Assembly: GCF_008365375.1 (NCBI RefSeq)
Contig: NZ_QOKW01000016.1
Span: 1-64,000 of the forward strand
Direction of reading: 5' to 3'
DNA from: Roseomonas genomospecies 6
Lineage (GTDB): Bacteria; Pseudomonadota; Alphaproteobacteria; Azospirillales; Azospirillaceae
Length of the DNA: 64,000 nucleotides
The translations under genes and the position numbers were made by a program. Shown in pieces: positions 45,962 through 54,585 of this stretch (the stretch's first letter is position 1; the number at the start of each line of letters is the position of its first letter). The notes beneath the pieces are model-generated. The model did no database searches. It was given only the letters and a program-made list of their open reading frames with translations, and had not been told where the DNA came from.

Positions 45962-47235
45962 TGGCAATGTTCGGGAGACGGGCCCCCACCCTGACCCTCC
46001 CCCGCTGGGCGGGGGAGGGAATTGAAGGCCCTCCCCCGCCCAGCGGGGGAGGGAGGGGACCCACGAAGTGGGGTGGGTGGGGGCAATACGCCATCATTGC
46101 CTGCACCCTCCTCCTCGCCACCCCCGCCCACGCCGCCGACCTCCGCGTCACCGTCCCCCCGGGCGCCGCGCTGGAGACCGTCTACGACCACCGCACGCAA
46201 GCCTGCGAGGACTGGGACGTCCCCGATGCCCCGGCGCGCGCTTGGAAAGCCGCCGACGGCAGCGTCCGGCTGCTCGCCGCGCACAACCGCGCGCGCATCC
46301 TGAGCGGCCCGTCGCTGAACGACCTGCGCCACGGCTGCCGCGTCGTCTTCCAATCGGCCAGGCGCGACGACCCGGCGCGGTTCGACGACATGGGCTGGCT
46401 GACCGCGCCCTACACGCTGGACGGCACCACCATCTACGGGCTGGTCCACAACGAATACCACGGCCACAAGCGCCGCGACCTCTGCCCCACGGGCGACTAC
46501 ATGGCCTGCTGGTGGAACGCGCTGACTCTGACCGTCTCGCACGACGGCGGGCGGAGCTTCGGGCCGGCGCGCTACGTCGCCGGGGTGCCCTACCGCTTCC
46601 GCGGCGATTTGGGGAAGCGCGCCGGGCTGTTCGCGCCGAGCAACATCGTCGGGCGCGACGGCTGGTACTACGCCATGGCCTTCGCCGAAGGCATCGGCGC
46701 GCAGAAGCGCGGCGTCTGCCTGATGCGCACCCGCGACCTCGCCGATCCGGCCTCCTGGCGGGCGTGGGACGGGCGGGACTTCACCGTCCGCTTTCGCGAC
46801 CCCTACATGGAGGGCGAAGCGAACCCGGAGGCGTCGGTCTGCGCGCCGCTGCCGCCGGGCCGCCTGCCCTTCACCGTCACCAGCCTCGTCCGCCACACGC
46901 CGAGCGGCCTGTACGTCGCGGTGATGGCCGGACGGCGCGCCGAGCGCAAAGGGGCCGAGCCGGTGTCCGGCGTGTGGGTGTCCACCTCCGCCGACCTGAT
47001 CGGCTGGTCCGTTCCCCGTCTCGCCTGGGCGGCGCCACTGCTGACCGACAAGGATTGCGGCGTGGACGAGACCTTCTACTACCCGGCCATTCTCGATCCG
47101 GACGCCAGAAGCCGGAATTTCGAGGACACGGATGGAAACGCCTGGCTCTACCTGACCCGGCTTGCCCAGAAGAACTGCAAGCCGACCCGGGAACGCGATC
47201 TGGTCCGAATAATGATCCGGGTTGAGCCGTCATGA
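45961..47235 (+). CDS. Exported Asp-box (sialidase-like) beta-propeller protein
   Basis: This 424-residue protein has its ATG overlapping the GT4 stop. The first 40 residues are translated palindromic repeat (TLTLPRWAGEGIEGPPPPSG), then comes a hydrophobic signal-like stretch YAIIACTLLLATPAHA and the mature start ADLRVTVPPG. The mature part carries the Asp-box VSHDGGRSFGPARY and repeated blade-like segments (WYYAMAFAEGIGAQKRGVC, PSGLYVAVMAGRRAE, AWLYLTRLAQKNC), as in sialidase-like or glycoside-hydrolase beta-propellers. No full catalytic set can be named. No alternative in-frame ATG or GTG exists between repeat and signal, so the repeat appears to be translated. It may trim or bind the glycan made here. 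Confidence 0.75.
   Translation: MAMFGRRAPTLTLPRWAGEGIEGPPPPSGGGRGPTKWGGWGQYAIIACTLLLATPAHAADLRVTVPPGAALETVYDHRTQACEDWDVPDAPARAWKAADGSVRLLAAHNRARILSGPSLNDLRHGCRVVFQSARRDDPARFDDMGWLTAPYTLDGTTIYGLVHNEYHGHKRRDLCPTGDYMACWWNALTLTVSHDGGRSFGPARYVAGVPYRFRGDLGKRAGLFAPSNIVGRDGWYYAMAFAEGIGAQKRGVCLMRTRDLADPASWRAWDGRDFTVRFRDPYMEGEANPEASVCAPLPPGRLPFTVTSLVRHTPSGLYVAVMAGRRAERKGAEPVSGVWVSTSADLIGWSVPRLAWAAPLLTDKDCGVDETFYYPAILDPDARSRNFEDTDGNAWLYLTRLAQKNCKPTRERDLVRIMIRVEPS
45981..46084. repeat. REP/BIME-like long inverted repeat, copy 7, inside a coding region
   Basis: Same family as copies 2 and 3. CCCTCCCCCGCTGGGCGGGGGAGGG-type hairpins face each other around AATTGAAGG, with outer arms GGCCCCCACCC and GGGTGGGTGGGGGC. 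It encodes about residues 8-41 of the exported protein that starts at 45961. Confidence 0.85.
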
Positions 47236-47307
47236 GGCGGCTAAAATTAACCAATACAAAACCCGGCCCCCGCAATCTCCCACCACCCCGACCCCAGGAG
47301 AATTAAA

Positions 47308-48495
47308 TTGGCTAACATCCTAGTCATGATTCCCTCCGGCGAAGTCTATGATCATGACTGCGTGCGGTGGTACAGCTACCAGGACATTCAGCGTAGCATC
47401 AATCATTACCACAACATCGGCGACGCCTTCGTCTACGATTCCTCGCTGAAGCTGCTGACCTACGACCGCCTGGATGTCGTGGAGATCCGCGAGTTCAAGC
47501 AGGAGGTGGTGGACCGGGCCAACGCCGAATACGATTACGTGTTCCTGCGCGGGTCGAACTACATCCACGACCACATGACCTGGCCGGCGGGCACCGAGCA
47601 GGTGCTGTCCAAGCTGCGCATCCCGGTCATCGCCTTCGGCGTCGGCGCCCAGGCCCCGGCCACCGGCAAGCTGACGCTGTCGGATGAGAGCAAGCGCATC
47701 TGGCAGATGTTCGCCGACAAGTCCACGACGCTGGGCGTGCGCGGCACCTACACCGCCGAAGTGCTGTGGGATCTCGGCATCAAGAACGTCCGCATCGTCG
47801 GCTGCCCGACCGCCTTCCGCAACCGCGATCCGGAGCTGCGCATCGACCTGCCCGCCCTGGACAGCGTGCGCAACGTCGGCATCACCATGCGCCGCGAGGT
47901 GTCCAGCCACTATTCGCCGGACGTGAAGACCTACCTCGCCCGCCACCGCGACTTCGTGAAGGACATGAGCCGCCGCTTCGACACCGTCCTGATGATGCAG
48001 GGCGAGGTCGAGGAGAAGAAGCTGCTTTGGGGCACCGACGAGCAGAAGGCCGAGGCTTGGGACGAACTGCACAACAACAACTGGCTGAAGAACTGGTACT
48101 TCGACGAGGAGCTGGACGCGCTGTACCGCTCGCGCCTGTGGTACTCGGACGTGGTGGCCGACTATGAGAGCATCGTGCGCTCGAAGGATCTCGTGCTGGG
48201 CTACCGCCTGCACGGCAACCTGATGGCGCTGTCGAACGGCACGCCGTCCGTCTACTTCAGCTATGACAGCCGCACGGCGGAGTTCGCGGAAACCTTCGCG
48301 ATCCCCTGCTACGACGTCTATTCGGACAAGCCCTTCGTCCTGGAGGAATACTGGGACCAGAGCCTGTTCGAGAAATTCAACCGCACCTTCTACCAGCGCT
48401 ACCGCGACATGCGGGAGTTCCTGGACGAGAACTACATCCCGCACCGCATGCCCAGCCCGACCGCGCGCAAGACCCCGCAGCGCAAGGCGGCCTGA
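47308..48495 (+). CDS. Polysaccharide pyruvyltransferase family protein
   Basis: This 395-residue protein starts with TTG at 47308 (AGGAG seven bases upstream); the next in-frame ATG is six codons later. It is GT-B-like, with IRSKDLVLGYRLHGNLMALS and NGTPSVYFSYDSRTAEF near the C-terminus (the conserved R-x-H-x region of the family), and N-terminal YSYQDIQRSINHYHNIGDAF (a GNxGDxxL-like segment). The family adds pyruvate ketals to sugars of exopolysaccharide or cell-surface polymers. The upstream 72-bp gap is AT-rich and may hold a promoter, so it may be a separate transcript from the glycosyltransferase run. Confidence 0.82.
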   Translation: MANILVMIPSGEVYDHDCVRWYSYQDIQRSINHYHNIGDAFVYDSSLKLLTYDRLDVVEIREFKQEVVDRANAEYDYVFLRGSNYIHDHMTWPAGTEQVLSKLRIPVIAFGVGAQAPATGKLTLSDESKRIWQMFADKSTTLGVRGTYTAEVLWDLGIKNVRIVGCPTAFRNRDPELRIDLPALDSVRNVGITMRREVSSHYSPDVKTYLARHRDFVKDMSRRFDTVLMMQGEVEEKKLLWGTDEQKAEAWDELHNNNWLKNWYFDEELDALYRSRLWYSDVVADYESIVRSKDLVLGYRLHGNLMALSNGTPSVYFSYDSRTAEFAETFAIPCYDVYSDKPFVLEEYWDQSLFEKFNRTFYQRYRDMREFLDENYIPHRMPSPTARKTPQRKAA

Positions 48496-48589
48496 CGGCG
48501 AACACCGCGCGAAGGGCGCCGGCACCGGGCAACGCTCCGGTGCCGGCGCCCGCCCTCCGTTCCCCTTCCGTCTTTCGTGAGTGCCCGCC

Positions 48590-49345
48590 ATGCCCGACAC
48601 CGTTGCCGCCACTCCGGTCGCGGCGGAAGCCGCGGCTTCCGTCATCGAAGGCCGCGTGGATGCCGTCCAGGCCGGGCGCATCTACGGCTGGGCCTGGGAC
48701 CGCTCCTACCCGACCGACCGTCTTCCGGTCGAATTCCGCGCCGACATGCCGGACGGACGCAGCGTGGTTCTGGGACGTACGCTGGCCGACCGCCCGCGTG
48801 AGGATCTGCTCGGCGGCAATTTCGGCGACGGGCACCACGCCTTCGAAGCCGACCTGGAGCTTCCGGAAGGACTCGACCCCGCGCGCGTCGTCGCCGTGGT
48901 TGCGGCCCCGAGCACCGGCACCATCGCCACCTTCGCCCAGCCGAGCGCCGAGGAAAAGCTGCTGGAGCGCACGCTCGCCCCGCATCTGGTGCGGATCGGC
49001 GCCGGGCTGGAAACCGCCCGCCGCGACCACCAGCAACTCGCCGCCGCCCAGCAGAGCATCGCCCGCATCCTGCGCGAGATGCAGGACCGCGCTGCCGCCG
49101 GGCAGGCCGGGGCCGCTACGGCCACGGCCCAGCAGACCGCCCTGGCGGAGACGCTGCATGGTCTTCAGGAGCGGGTGGCCGGGCTGGAGGTCTTCCTGGT
49201 CCGCATGGACACGACGCTGCGCGGCTTCGACGACGCGCTGAAGGTGAAGTCCACCAGATCGCACGCCCCGACCATCATCGCCGCCCTGGCCTCCGCGGTC
49301 GGCGCCTTCGCCGCGACGGTCATCGGGCTGGCGATCTTCGGGTAG
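48590..49345 (+). CDS. Membrane-anchored coiled-coil protein with a GWAWD module
   Basis: This 251-residue protein has the ATG at 48590; a GTG three codons earlier is possible. Residues 20-100 contain the module RIYGWAWDRSYPTDRLPVEF with DRPREDLLGGNFGDGHHAFE, the same pattern seen in the two GT2-like proteins of this locus. Residues 125-215 are helical and coiled-coil (RRDHQQLAAAQQSIARILRE), and 227-251 is one membrane helix (IIAALASAVGAFAATVIGLA). That makes it a C-tail anchored protein with a globular head on the cytosolic side. No function is known. It ends the surface locus. Confidence 0.8.
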   Translation: MPDTVAATPVAAEAAASVIEGRVDAVQAGRIYGWAWDRSYPTDRLPVEFRADMPDGRSVVLGRTLADRPREDLLGGNFGDGHHAFEADLELPEGLDPARVVAVVAAPSTGTIATFAQPSAEEKLLERTLAPHLVRIGAGLETARRDHQQLAAAQQSIARILREMQDRAAAGQAGAATATAQQTALAETLHGLQERVAGLEVFLVRMDTTLRGFDDALKVKSTRSHAPTIIAALASAVGAFAATVIGLAIFG

Positions 49346-49519
49346 CGCCACCGTACGGCCACCCTGCCGCCAAGCCCGTGCGCTACGGTAACAGGGCGCC
49401 GCGCCCCTGAACATTCCGTGGGTACGAAACCGTTCCGTACCTCTGCGCCGCCCGCCGTTCGCCGACACTCGTGAGCAAGCGCCCCCGAAGGCGCAAGAAG
49501 ACACACGAGAGGACCGGCG

Positions 49520-51955
49520 ATGACGACCCCGCGGCACCAGTCCCAGGCGCCCCAGCCGCTGACCAACCCGGCGGCGGCGTGGCTGGCCGCCTGGAATCCG
49601 TCCGCCTGGACGGAAAATCTGGCCACCCTGTTTCCCTTTCCCTCGGCCCTGTTTCCAATTCCGCCCGCCGGCGGACCGGACAAGGGAACGCTCCCGAATC
49701 CGGTGATGGACGCCATCGACTACGGCATCGACGCGATGCAGCGGTGGGTCCTCTATCTGGACGTGATGCGGCGGCGGGGAGACCAGTTCATCGAGCACGC
49801 CGAGCACGGCAAGCCCCCCGTCCTGGATTTCCCGCACGAGGTGGTGATGGACGGGCGGCGGCTGCCGCGCCCCTGCAACTACCTGCTGCTGCGCATCCTT
49901 CCGGACCCGAAGGTCGGGACCGACCCGGCGAAGCGCCCCTTCGTCATCGTCGATCCGCGCGCCGGCCATGGGCCGGGCATCGGCGGCTTCAAGCCGGACA
50001 GCCAGATCGGCGCTGCGCTGCGGGCGGGCCACCCCTGCTACTTCATCGGCTTCACACCCGATCCGGTGCCCGGCCAGACCCTCAACGACGTGGGAATGGC
50101 GGAAGCCGCCTTCATCGAGCATGTGGGAAAGCTGCACGCCCAGGCGGACGGCAAACCCTGCGTCATCGGCAACTGCCAGGCCGGCTGGGCGATCATGGCG
50201 TTGAGCGCCGTCCGCCCGGACCTGATGGGGCCGCTCATCATCGCCGGTTCGCCGCTGTCCTATTGGGCTGGGGTGAAGGGGCGCAACCCGATGCGCTATC
50301 TGGGCGGGCTGTACGGCGGGGCGTGGCTGTCCGCTCTCGCCGCCGACCTCGGCAACGGGCGTTTCGACGGCGCCAATCTGGTCGGCAACTTCGAAAAGCT
50401 CGACCCCGCGAACACCTATTGGAAGAAGGCGTACAATCTGTACGCCTCCATCGACACGGAAGCGCCGCGCTATCTCGACTTCGAAAAGTGGTGGAGCGGC
50501 TTCTTCCTGCTGAACGGCGAGGAGATCGAGCGGATCACCGAGGATCTGTTCGTCGGCAACAAGCTGACCAGCGGCAACCTGATCGGCAAGGACGGTCGGC
50601 GGCTCGACCTGCGGAACATCCGCTCGCCCATCCTGGTCTTCGCCTCCTGGGGCGACAACATCACGCCGCCGCAACAGGCGCTGGGCTGGATTCTCGATCT
50701 TTACGGCAGCGTGGACGACATCCGCGCCCGCGAGCAAACCATCGTCTACAACCTCCATCAGAACATCGGCCATCTCGGCATCTTCGTGTCGGGACGCGTC
50801 GCGCGGCGGGAGACGGCGGAGTTCGTCGAGAACATCGACCTGATCGACCTGCTTCCCCCCGGCCTCTACGAGATGGTGATCGAGCCGAAGGACCCGGACG
50901 CGCCCGGCGCCGATCTGGTGGACGGCGACTACGTGACCCGCTTCGAGCCGCGGACCCTGGACGACATCCGCGCCTTCGGCGGCAACACGCCGGAGGATGA
51001 CCGCCGTTTCGCCACCGTCGCCCGCATCTCCGACATCAACACCGGCCTCTACATCACCTTCGCGCGGCCCGCCGTCCGCGCCGCCGTGACCGAGGGGACC
51101 GCGGAATGGCTGCGGATGATGAACCCGGCGCGGGCGCAATATTACCTCTTCTCGCACCTCAACCCCTTCATGGCGCCGGTCGAGGCGCTGGCCGAACAGG
51201 TGCGGGAGAACCGCCGCCCGGCCCATCCCGGCAATCCCTACCTGAAGGCGCAGGCGATGCTGTCCGACGCCATGGTGCAGGCGCTCGACCATTGGCGGGA
51301 CGCGCGCGACGGGACGGTGGAGCGGCTGTTCATGTCGTTCTACAACGCGCCGCTGCTCCAGGCCATGGTCGGGCTGGCCGCCCCCGGCGCCGAGGCCCGG
51401 CCCCCGCGCGTCCGCGACGAGGCGTTCGAGGCGCTGGTCGCCAAGAAGACGGACGACATCCTGGCCCGCGTGGACCAGGGCGGCCTGCGCGAGGCGCTGT
51501 TCCGCGTCCTGATCTATGTCGGGCGCGGCGAGGGCGCCTTCGACGAGCGCGCCTTCCACACGCTGCGCCGGGTCCGCGACGAGCATGCCGCCCTGGAACG
51601 CCTGCCCCTCCAGCAGGTGCGCGCGGTCTTCCGCGAGCAGGTCTTCCTGATGCTTCTGGACGAGGTCGCGGCGCTGGCGGCGCTGCCCACGCTCGTCCCC
51701 GACGCGCAGGACCGCAAGGAGATCATCGCCGCGGCGGAGCGGGTCCTCACGGCCTCCGGCCCGCTCGACGCCACCGAGCGGCGGCGGCTGCGCCACGTCG
51801 AATCCATCCTGGCCGGCAAGGCCGAACCCGGCGGTGAACCGGCGCTGAGCGCCGCCCCGCTGGGCAACGGCTCGTCCATCGCGCAGGCCGCGGCGGAGAT
51901 CGGACGGGTGACGACCCCGCGGCGGGAAAGGCCGAGAATCCAACAGGCGAAGTGA
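49520..51955 (+). CDS. DUF3141 protein, PHA-synthase-like alpha/beta hydrolase
   Basis: This 811-residue protein has an alpha/beta-hydrolase core (about 110-420). Its nucleophile elbow reads VIGNCQAGWAIM, a Cys where lipases have Ser, as in polyhydroxyalkanoate synthases. The acid is probably the Asp in FASWGDNITPP and the His is in HQNIGHLGIFVSG, both at PhaC-like positions. The C-terminal half (430-811) is helical and unlike PhaC. It is longer than PhaC. The family is uncharacterised; neighbours are a small protein and a phosphotransacylase, so acyl-CoA or acyl-phosphate chemistry is plausible. The gene is 174 bp beyond the previous one, and that gap has no other feature. Confidence 0.85.
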   Translation: MTTPRHQSQAPQPLTNPAAAWLAAWNPSAWTENLATLFPFPSALFPIPPAGGPDKGTLPNPVMDAIDYGIDAMQRWVLYLDVMRRRGDQFIEHAEHGKPPVLDFPHEVVMDGRRLPRPCNYLLLRILPDPKVGTDPAKRPFVIVDPRAGHGPGIGGFKPDSQIGAALRAGHPCYFIGFTPDPVPGQTLNDVGMAEAAFIEHVGKLHAQADGKPCVIGNCQAGWAIMALSAVRPDLMGPLIIAGSPLSYWAGVKGRNPMRYLGGLYGGAWLSALAADLGNGRFDGANLVGNFEKLDPANTYWKKAYNLYASIDTEAPRYLDFEKWWSGFFLLNGEEIERITEDLFVGNKLTSGNLIGKDGRRLDLRNIRSPILVFASWGDNITPPQQALGWILDLYGSVDDIRAREQTIVYNLHQNIGHLGIFVSGRVARRETAEFVENIDLIDLLPPGLYEMVIEPKDPDAPGADLVDGDYVTRFEPRTLDDIRAFGGNTPEDDRRFATVARISDINTGLYITFARPAVRAAVTEGTAEWLRMMNPARAQYYLFSHLNPFMAPVEALAEQVRENRRPAHPGNPYLKAQAMLSDAMVQALDHWRDARDGTVERLFMSFYNAPLLQAMVGLAAPGAEARPPRVRDEAFEALVAKKTDDILARVDQGGLREALFRVLIYVGRGEGAFDERAFHTLRRVRDEHAALERLPLQQVRAVFREQVFLMLLDEVAALAALPTLVPDAQDRKEIIAAAERVLTASGPLDATERRRLRHVESILAGKAEPGGEPALSAAPLGNGSSIAQAAAEIGRVTTPRRERPRIQQAK

Positions 51956-51984
51956 CCGGCACCCTCCAAACGGGAGACACGCAC

Positions 51985-52455
51985 ATGTCCATCATCAACC
52001 CGACCAGCACGACCAACCCGTCGCTCGGCGACGACCTCATCACGCCGGAGGATCTCCGCCGGATCGCCGAGGAACGCGAAATGGCCCTCCTGAGAGAGGC
52101 CCAGGAGCGCGACAAGAAGCACCAGGAGGAGCAGGACTCGATCCGCGAGGCCTTCATGCACCAGCATGTCCGCCCCGACGCCAAGGAGCGCTTCACCCGC
52201 GCGGTGCGCGCGGCGGCGGAGCGCGGGGTGAATGAAATCCAGATCGTGCGCTTCCCCAGCAGCTATTGCAGCGACGGCGGGCGGGCGATCAACAACTTCG
52301 AGCCGAACTGGCCGGACAGCCTCACCGGCTTCGCGCGCGAGGTCTACGACAATTACGAAAATCAACTGAAATCCCGCGGCTACAAGCTGCGCGCCCAGAT
52401 CCTGGACTATCCCGGCGGCATGCCGGGCGACATCGGCCTCTTCCTGCGCTGGTGA
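51985..52455 (+). CDS. Hypothetical protein between DUF3141 and phosphotransacylase
   Basis: This 156-residue protein starts at the ATG at 51985, with GGGAG eight bases upstream, 29 bp after the DUF3141 stop. The N-terminal half is a charged helix likely to form a coiled coil (EDLRRIAEEREMALLREAQE). The C-terminal half is compact with IQIVRFPSSYCSDGGRAINN and LDYPGGMPGDIGLFLRW. I do not recognise a family. The tight spacing with the phosphotransacylase gene (seven bases) suggests one operon and a shared function. Confidence 0.78.
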   Translation: MSIINPTSTTNPSLGDDLITPEDLRRIAEEREMALLREAQERDKKHQEEQDSIREAFMHQHVRPDAKERFTRAVRAAAERGVNEIQIVRFPSSYCSDGGRAINNFEPNWPDSLTGFAREVYDNYENQLKSRGYKLRAQILDYPGGMPGDIGLFLRW

Positions 52456-52462
52456 CGGAACG

Positions 52463-53476
52463 ATGAGCGATGCACCGACCCCCGGCGGCGGCCTTGGAGA
52501 CGGCCTTGGAGACGGCCTTGGAGATGGCGGCGGCCCGCCCGCCCGCCGGCACGAGAAGTACGAACGGCTCGTCGCGGCCTGCCGCTCGATCGCGCCCGTC
52601 CCGACGGCGGTCGTCCACCCGTGCGACGCGACCTCGCTCGGCGGGGCGGTGGACGCCGCGAAGGAGGGCTTCATCACCCCGATCCTGGTCGGCCCCGCCG
52701 CGCGCATCCGCGCGGTGGCCGAGGCCGAGGGGATCGACATCGCCCCCTACGAGATCGTGGACGCCCCGCACAGCCACGCCGCCGCCGCCGTGGCGGTCGG
52801 GCTGGTGCGGGAGGGGCGCGCCGGGCTGCTGATGAAGGGCAGCCTGCACACCGACGAGCTTCTGCACGCGGTAGCGCGGCGCGAGGGCGGCCTGCGGACG
52901 GAGCGGCGCATCAGCCACGTCTTCATCATGGACGTGCCGACCTATCCCAAGCCCCTCTTCATCACCGACGCCGCGGTGAACATCGCGCCGACGCTGGAAG
53001 ACAAGCGCGACATCATCCAGAACGCCATCGACCTCGCCCGCGCGCTGGGAATCGCGCTGCCCAAGGTGGCGATTCTGTCGGCGGTGGAGACGATCAACCC
53101 GAAGATCCCGTCCACGGTCGAGGCCGGCGCGCTCTGCAAGATGGCCGACCGCGGGCAGATCACCGGCGGCCTGCTGGACGGCCCGCTGGCGCTCGACAAC
53201 GCGATCAGCCCGGAGGCCGTGCGGATCAAGGGCATCCAGTCCCCGGTGGCCGGACAGGCGGACATCCTCGTCGTGCCGGACCTGGAGGCGGGGAACATGC
53301 TCGCCAAGAATCTGACCTTCCTGGCCAACGCCGACGCGGCGGGCGTCGTGCTGGGCGCGCGGGTGCCCATCGTGCTGACCAGCCGGGCCGACAGCGTGAT
53401 GACCCGCATGGCCTCAAGCGCGGTGGCGGCGCTGTACGCCCACCGCACGCGCATCGCCGAACCGGTGAAGGGGTGA
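52463..53476 (+). CDS. Phosphate acetyl/butyryltransferase
   Basis: This 337-residue enzyme of the PTA/PTB family moves an acyl group between CoA and phosphate. Typical segments are VHPCDATSLGGAVDAAKEGF, GLLMKGSLHTDELLHAVARR, RRISHVFIMDVPTYPKPLFI, ITDAAVNIAPTLEDKRDII and VPIVLTSRADSVMTRMAS. A 25-residue N-terminal tail contains a GLGD tandem repeat. Family members next to DUF3141 are often followed by acetate kinase; here the next gene is an efflux adaptor, so the kinase must be elsewhere if present. The start at 52463 directly follows the previous gene. Confidence 0.9.
   Translation: MSDAPTPGGGLGDGLGDGLGDGGGPPARRHEKYERLVAACRSIAPVPTAVVHPCDATSLGGAVDAAKEGFITPILVGPAARIRAVAEAEGIDIAPYEIVDAPHSHAAAAVAVGLVREGRAGLLMKGSLHTDELLHAVARREGGLRTERRISHVFIMDVPTYPKPLFITDAAVNIAPTLEDKRDIIQNAIDLARALGIALPKVAILSAVETINPKIPSTVEAGALCKMADRGQITGGLLDGPLALDNAISPEAVRIKGIQSPVAGQADILVVPDLEAGNMLAKNLTFLANADAAGVVLGARVPIVLTSRADSVMTRMASSAVAALYAHRTRIAEPVKG
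52490..52525 (+). repeat. 12-bp tandem repeat in the phosphotransacylase gene
   Basis: GGCCTTGGAGAC repeated three times (last copy ends T), encoding GLGD three times. In-frame slippage in a disordered N-terminal tail. Confidence 0.9.
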
Positions 53477-53481
53477 CCGTC

Positions 53482-54585
53482 ATGCCCACGCGGAGGACGA
53501 CGCCGTCCGGAAGCCTTCTCGCCGCCCCGCTTCTGGCCCTGGCTCTGGCGGGCTGCGAGCAGCCGGTACCGCCGTCCGCCGCGGCCACCCTGGTCCGCGC
53601 CGTGGCGGTGCAGGTCACCGCTCTGGACCACACCGCGGCCCTGACCGGCGCCGTCCAGGCGAGGCACGAAAGCAACCTGGGCTTCCGCGTCGGCGGCAAG
53701 GTGACCGAGCGGCTGGTGGAGGTCGGGCAGGCCGTCGCCGCCGGGGACCTGCTGGCCCGGTTGGACAGCCAGGATCAGCAGAATTCCGTCCGTTCGGCGG
53801 AGTCCGACGTGGCGGCGGCGCAGGCCTTCGTCGAACAGAGCCGCACGCAGGAGGAGCGCCAGCGCACCCTTCTCGCCCAGGGCTTCACCACCCGCGTGCA
53901 GTACGACAACGCCCAGAAGCGCTACGCCCAGGCCCAGGCGGAGCTGAACTCCGCCCAGGCCAACCTCGCCACCGCCAAGGACGCGCTGTCCTACACGGAG
54001 CTGCGGGCCGACCGCGACGGAGTCATCACCGCCAAGGCGGCGGAGCCCGGCCAAGTGGTCGCCGCCGGGCAGATGGTGTTGCGGCTGGCCGATCCGGGGG
54101 AGCGGGAGGCCGTCTTCCAGGTTCCCGGCGCCAGCATCGAGTTGGAAAGCCGGTCGGCAACGCTGCCCAAGGTGGAGGTGCGGCTGGTCAGCGACCCGTC
54201 CATCCAGACCGAAGGCACCATCCGGGAGGTCTCCCCCGACGTCGATCCGGTCACCCGGACCTACACCGTCAAGGTCTCCCTGCCCGACGCGCCGCAGGCG
54301 TTCATGCTGGGCGCCGCGGTCAGCGGGCGGGCCAAGCTGCCGGCACGCCCGGTGATCGACCTGCCCTCCTCCGCCCTGTTCCAAACGGACAAGGGGCAGC
54401 CGGCGGTCTGGGTGGTCGCCCGCCCGGCGGACACCGTCAGCCTGCGCCCCGTCTCCGTCCTGCAATACGACACCGGCACCGTCACCCTGGAAGGCGGCCT
54501 GAAGGACGGGGAGATGGTGGTGATCGGCGGCATCCAGAAACTGCGGCCCGGCCAGACCGTGGCCGTGAAGGGGAGCGGCGCATGA
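53482..54585 (+). CDS. RND efflux periplasmic adaptor lipoprotein, copy 1
   Basis: This 367-residue protein starts at 53482 (AAGGGG eight bases upstream; a GTG three codons earlier overlaps the previous stop). The lipobox is LALALAGC with Cys about residue 25. Lipoyl halves are SNLGFRVGGKVTERLVEVGQ and ELRADRDGVITAKAAEPGQV, with a coiled-coil hairpin between, then beta-barrel (EREAVFQVPGASIELES) and a membrane-proximal domain (GGLKDGEMVVIGGIQKLRPG). It connects an inner-membrane RND pump to an outer-membrane channel. It is followed directly by a second adaptor. Confidence 0.93.
   Translation: MPTRRTTPSGSLLAAPLLALALAGCEQPVPPSAAATLVRAVAVQVTALDHTAALTGAVQARHESNLGFRVGGKVTERLVEVGQAVAAGDLLARLDSQDQQNSVRSAESDVAAAQAFVEQSRTQEERQRTLLAQGFTTRVQYDNAQKRYAQAQAELNSAQANLATAKDALSYTELRADRDGVITAKAAEPGQVVAAGQMVLRLADPGEREAVFQVPGASIELESRSATLPKVEVRLVSDPSIQTEGTIREVSPDVDPVTRTYTVKVSLPDAPQAFMLGAAVSGRAKLPARPVIDLPSSALFQTDKGQPAVWVVARPADTVSLRPVSVLQYDTGTVTLEGGLKDGEMVVIGGIQKLRPGQTVAVKGSGA

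Noticed and set aside
49346-49519. Possible small gene in the gap before DUF3141
   Set aside because: No start with ribosome site and no coding character; it is likely promoter and leader.
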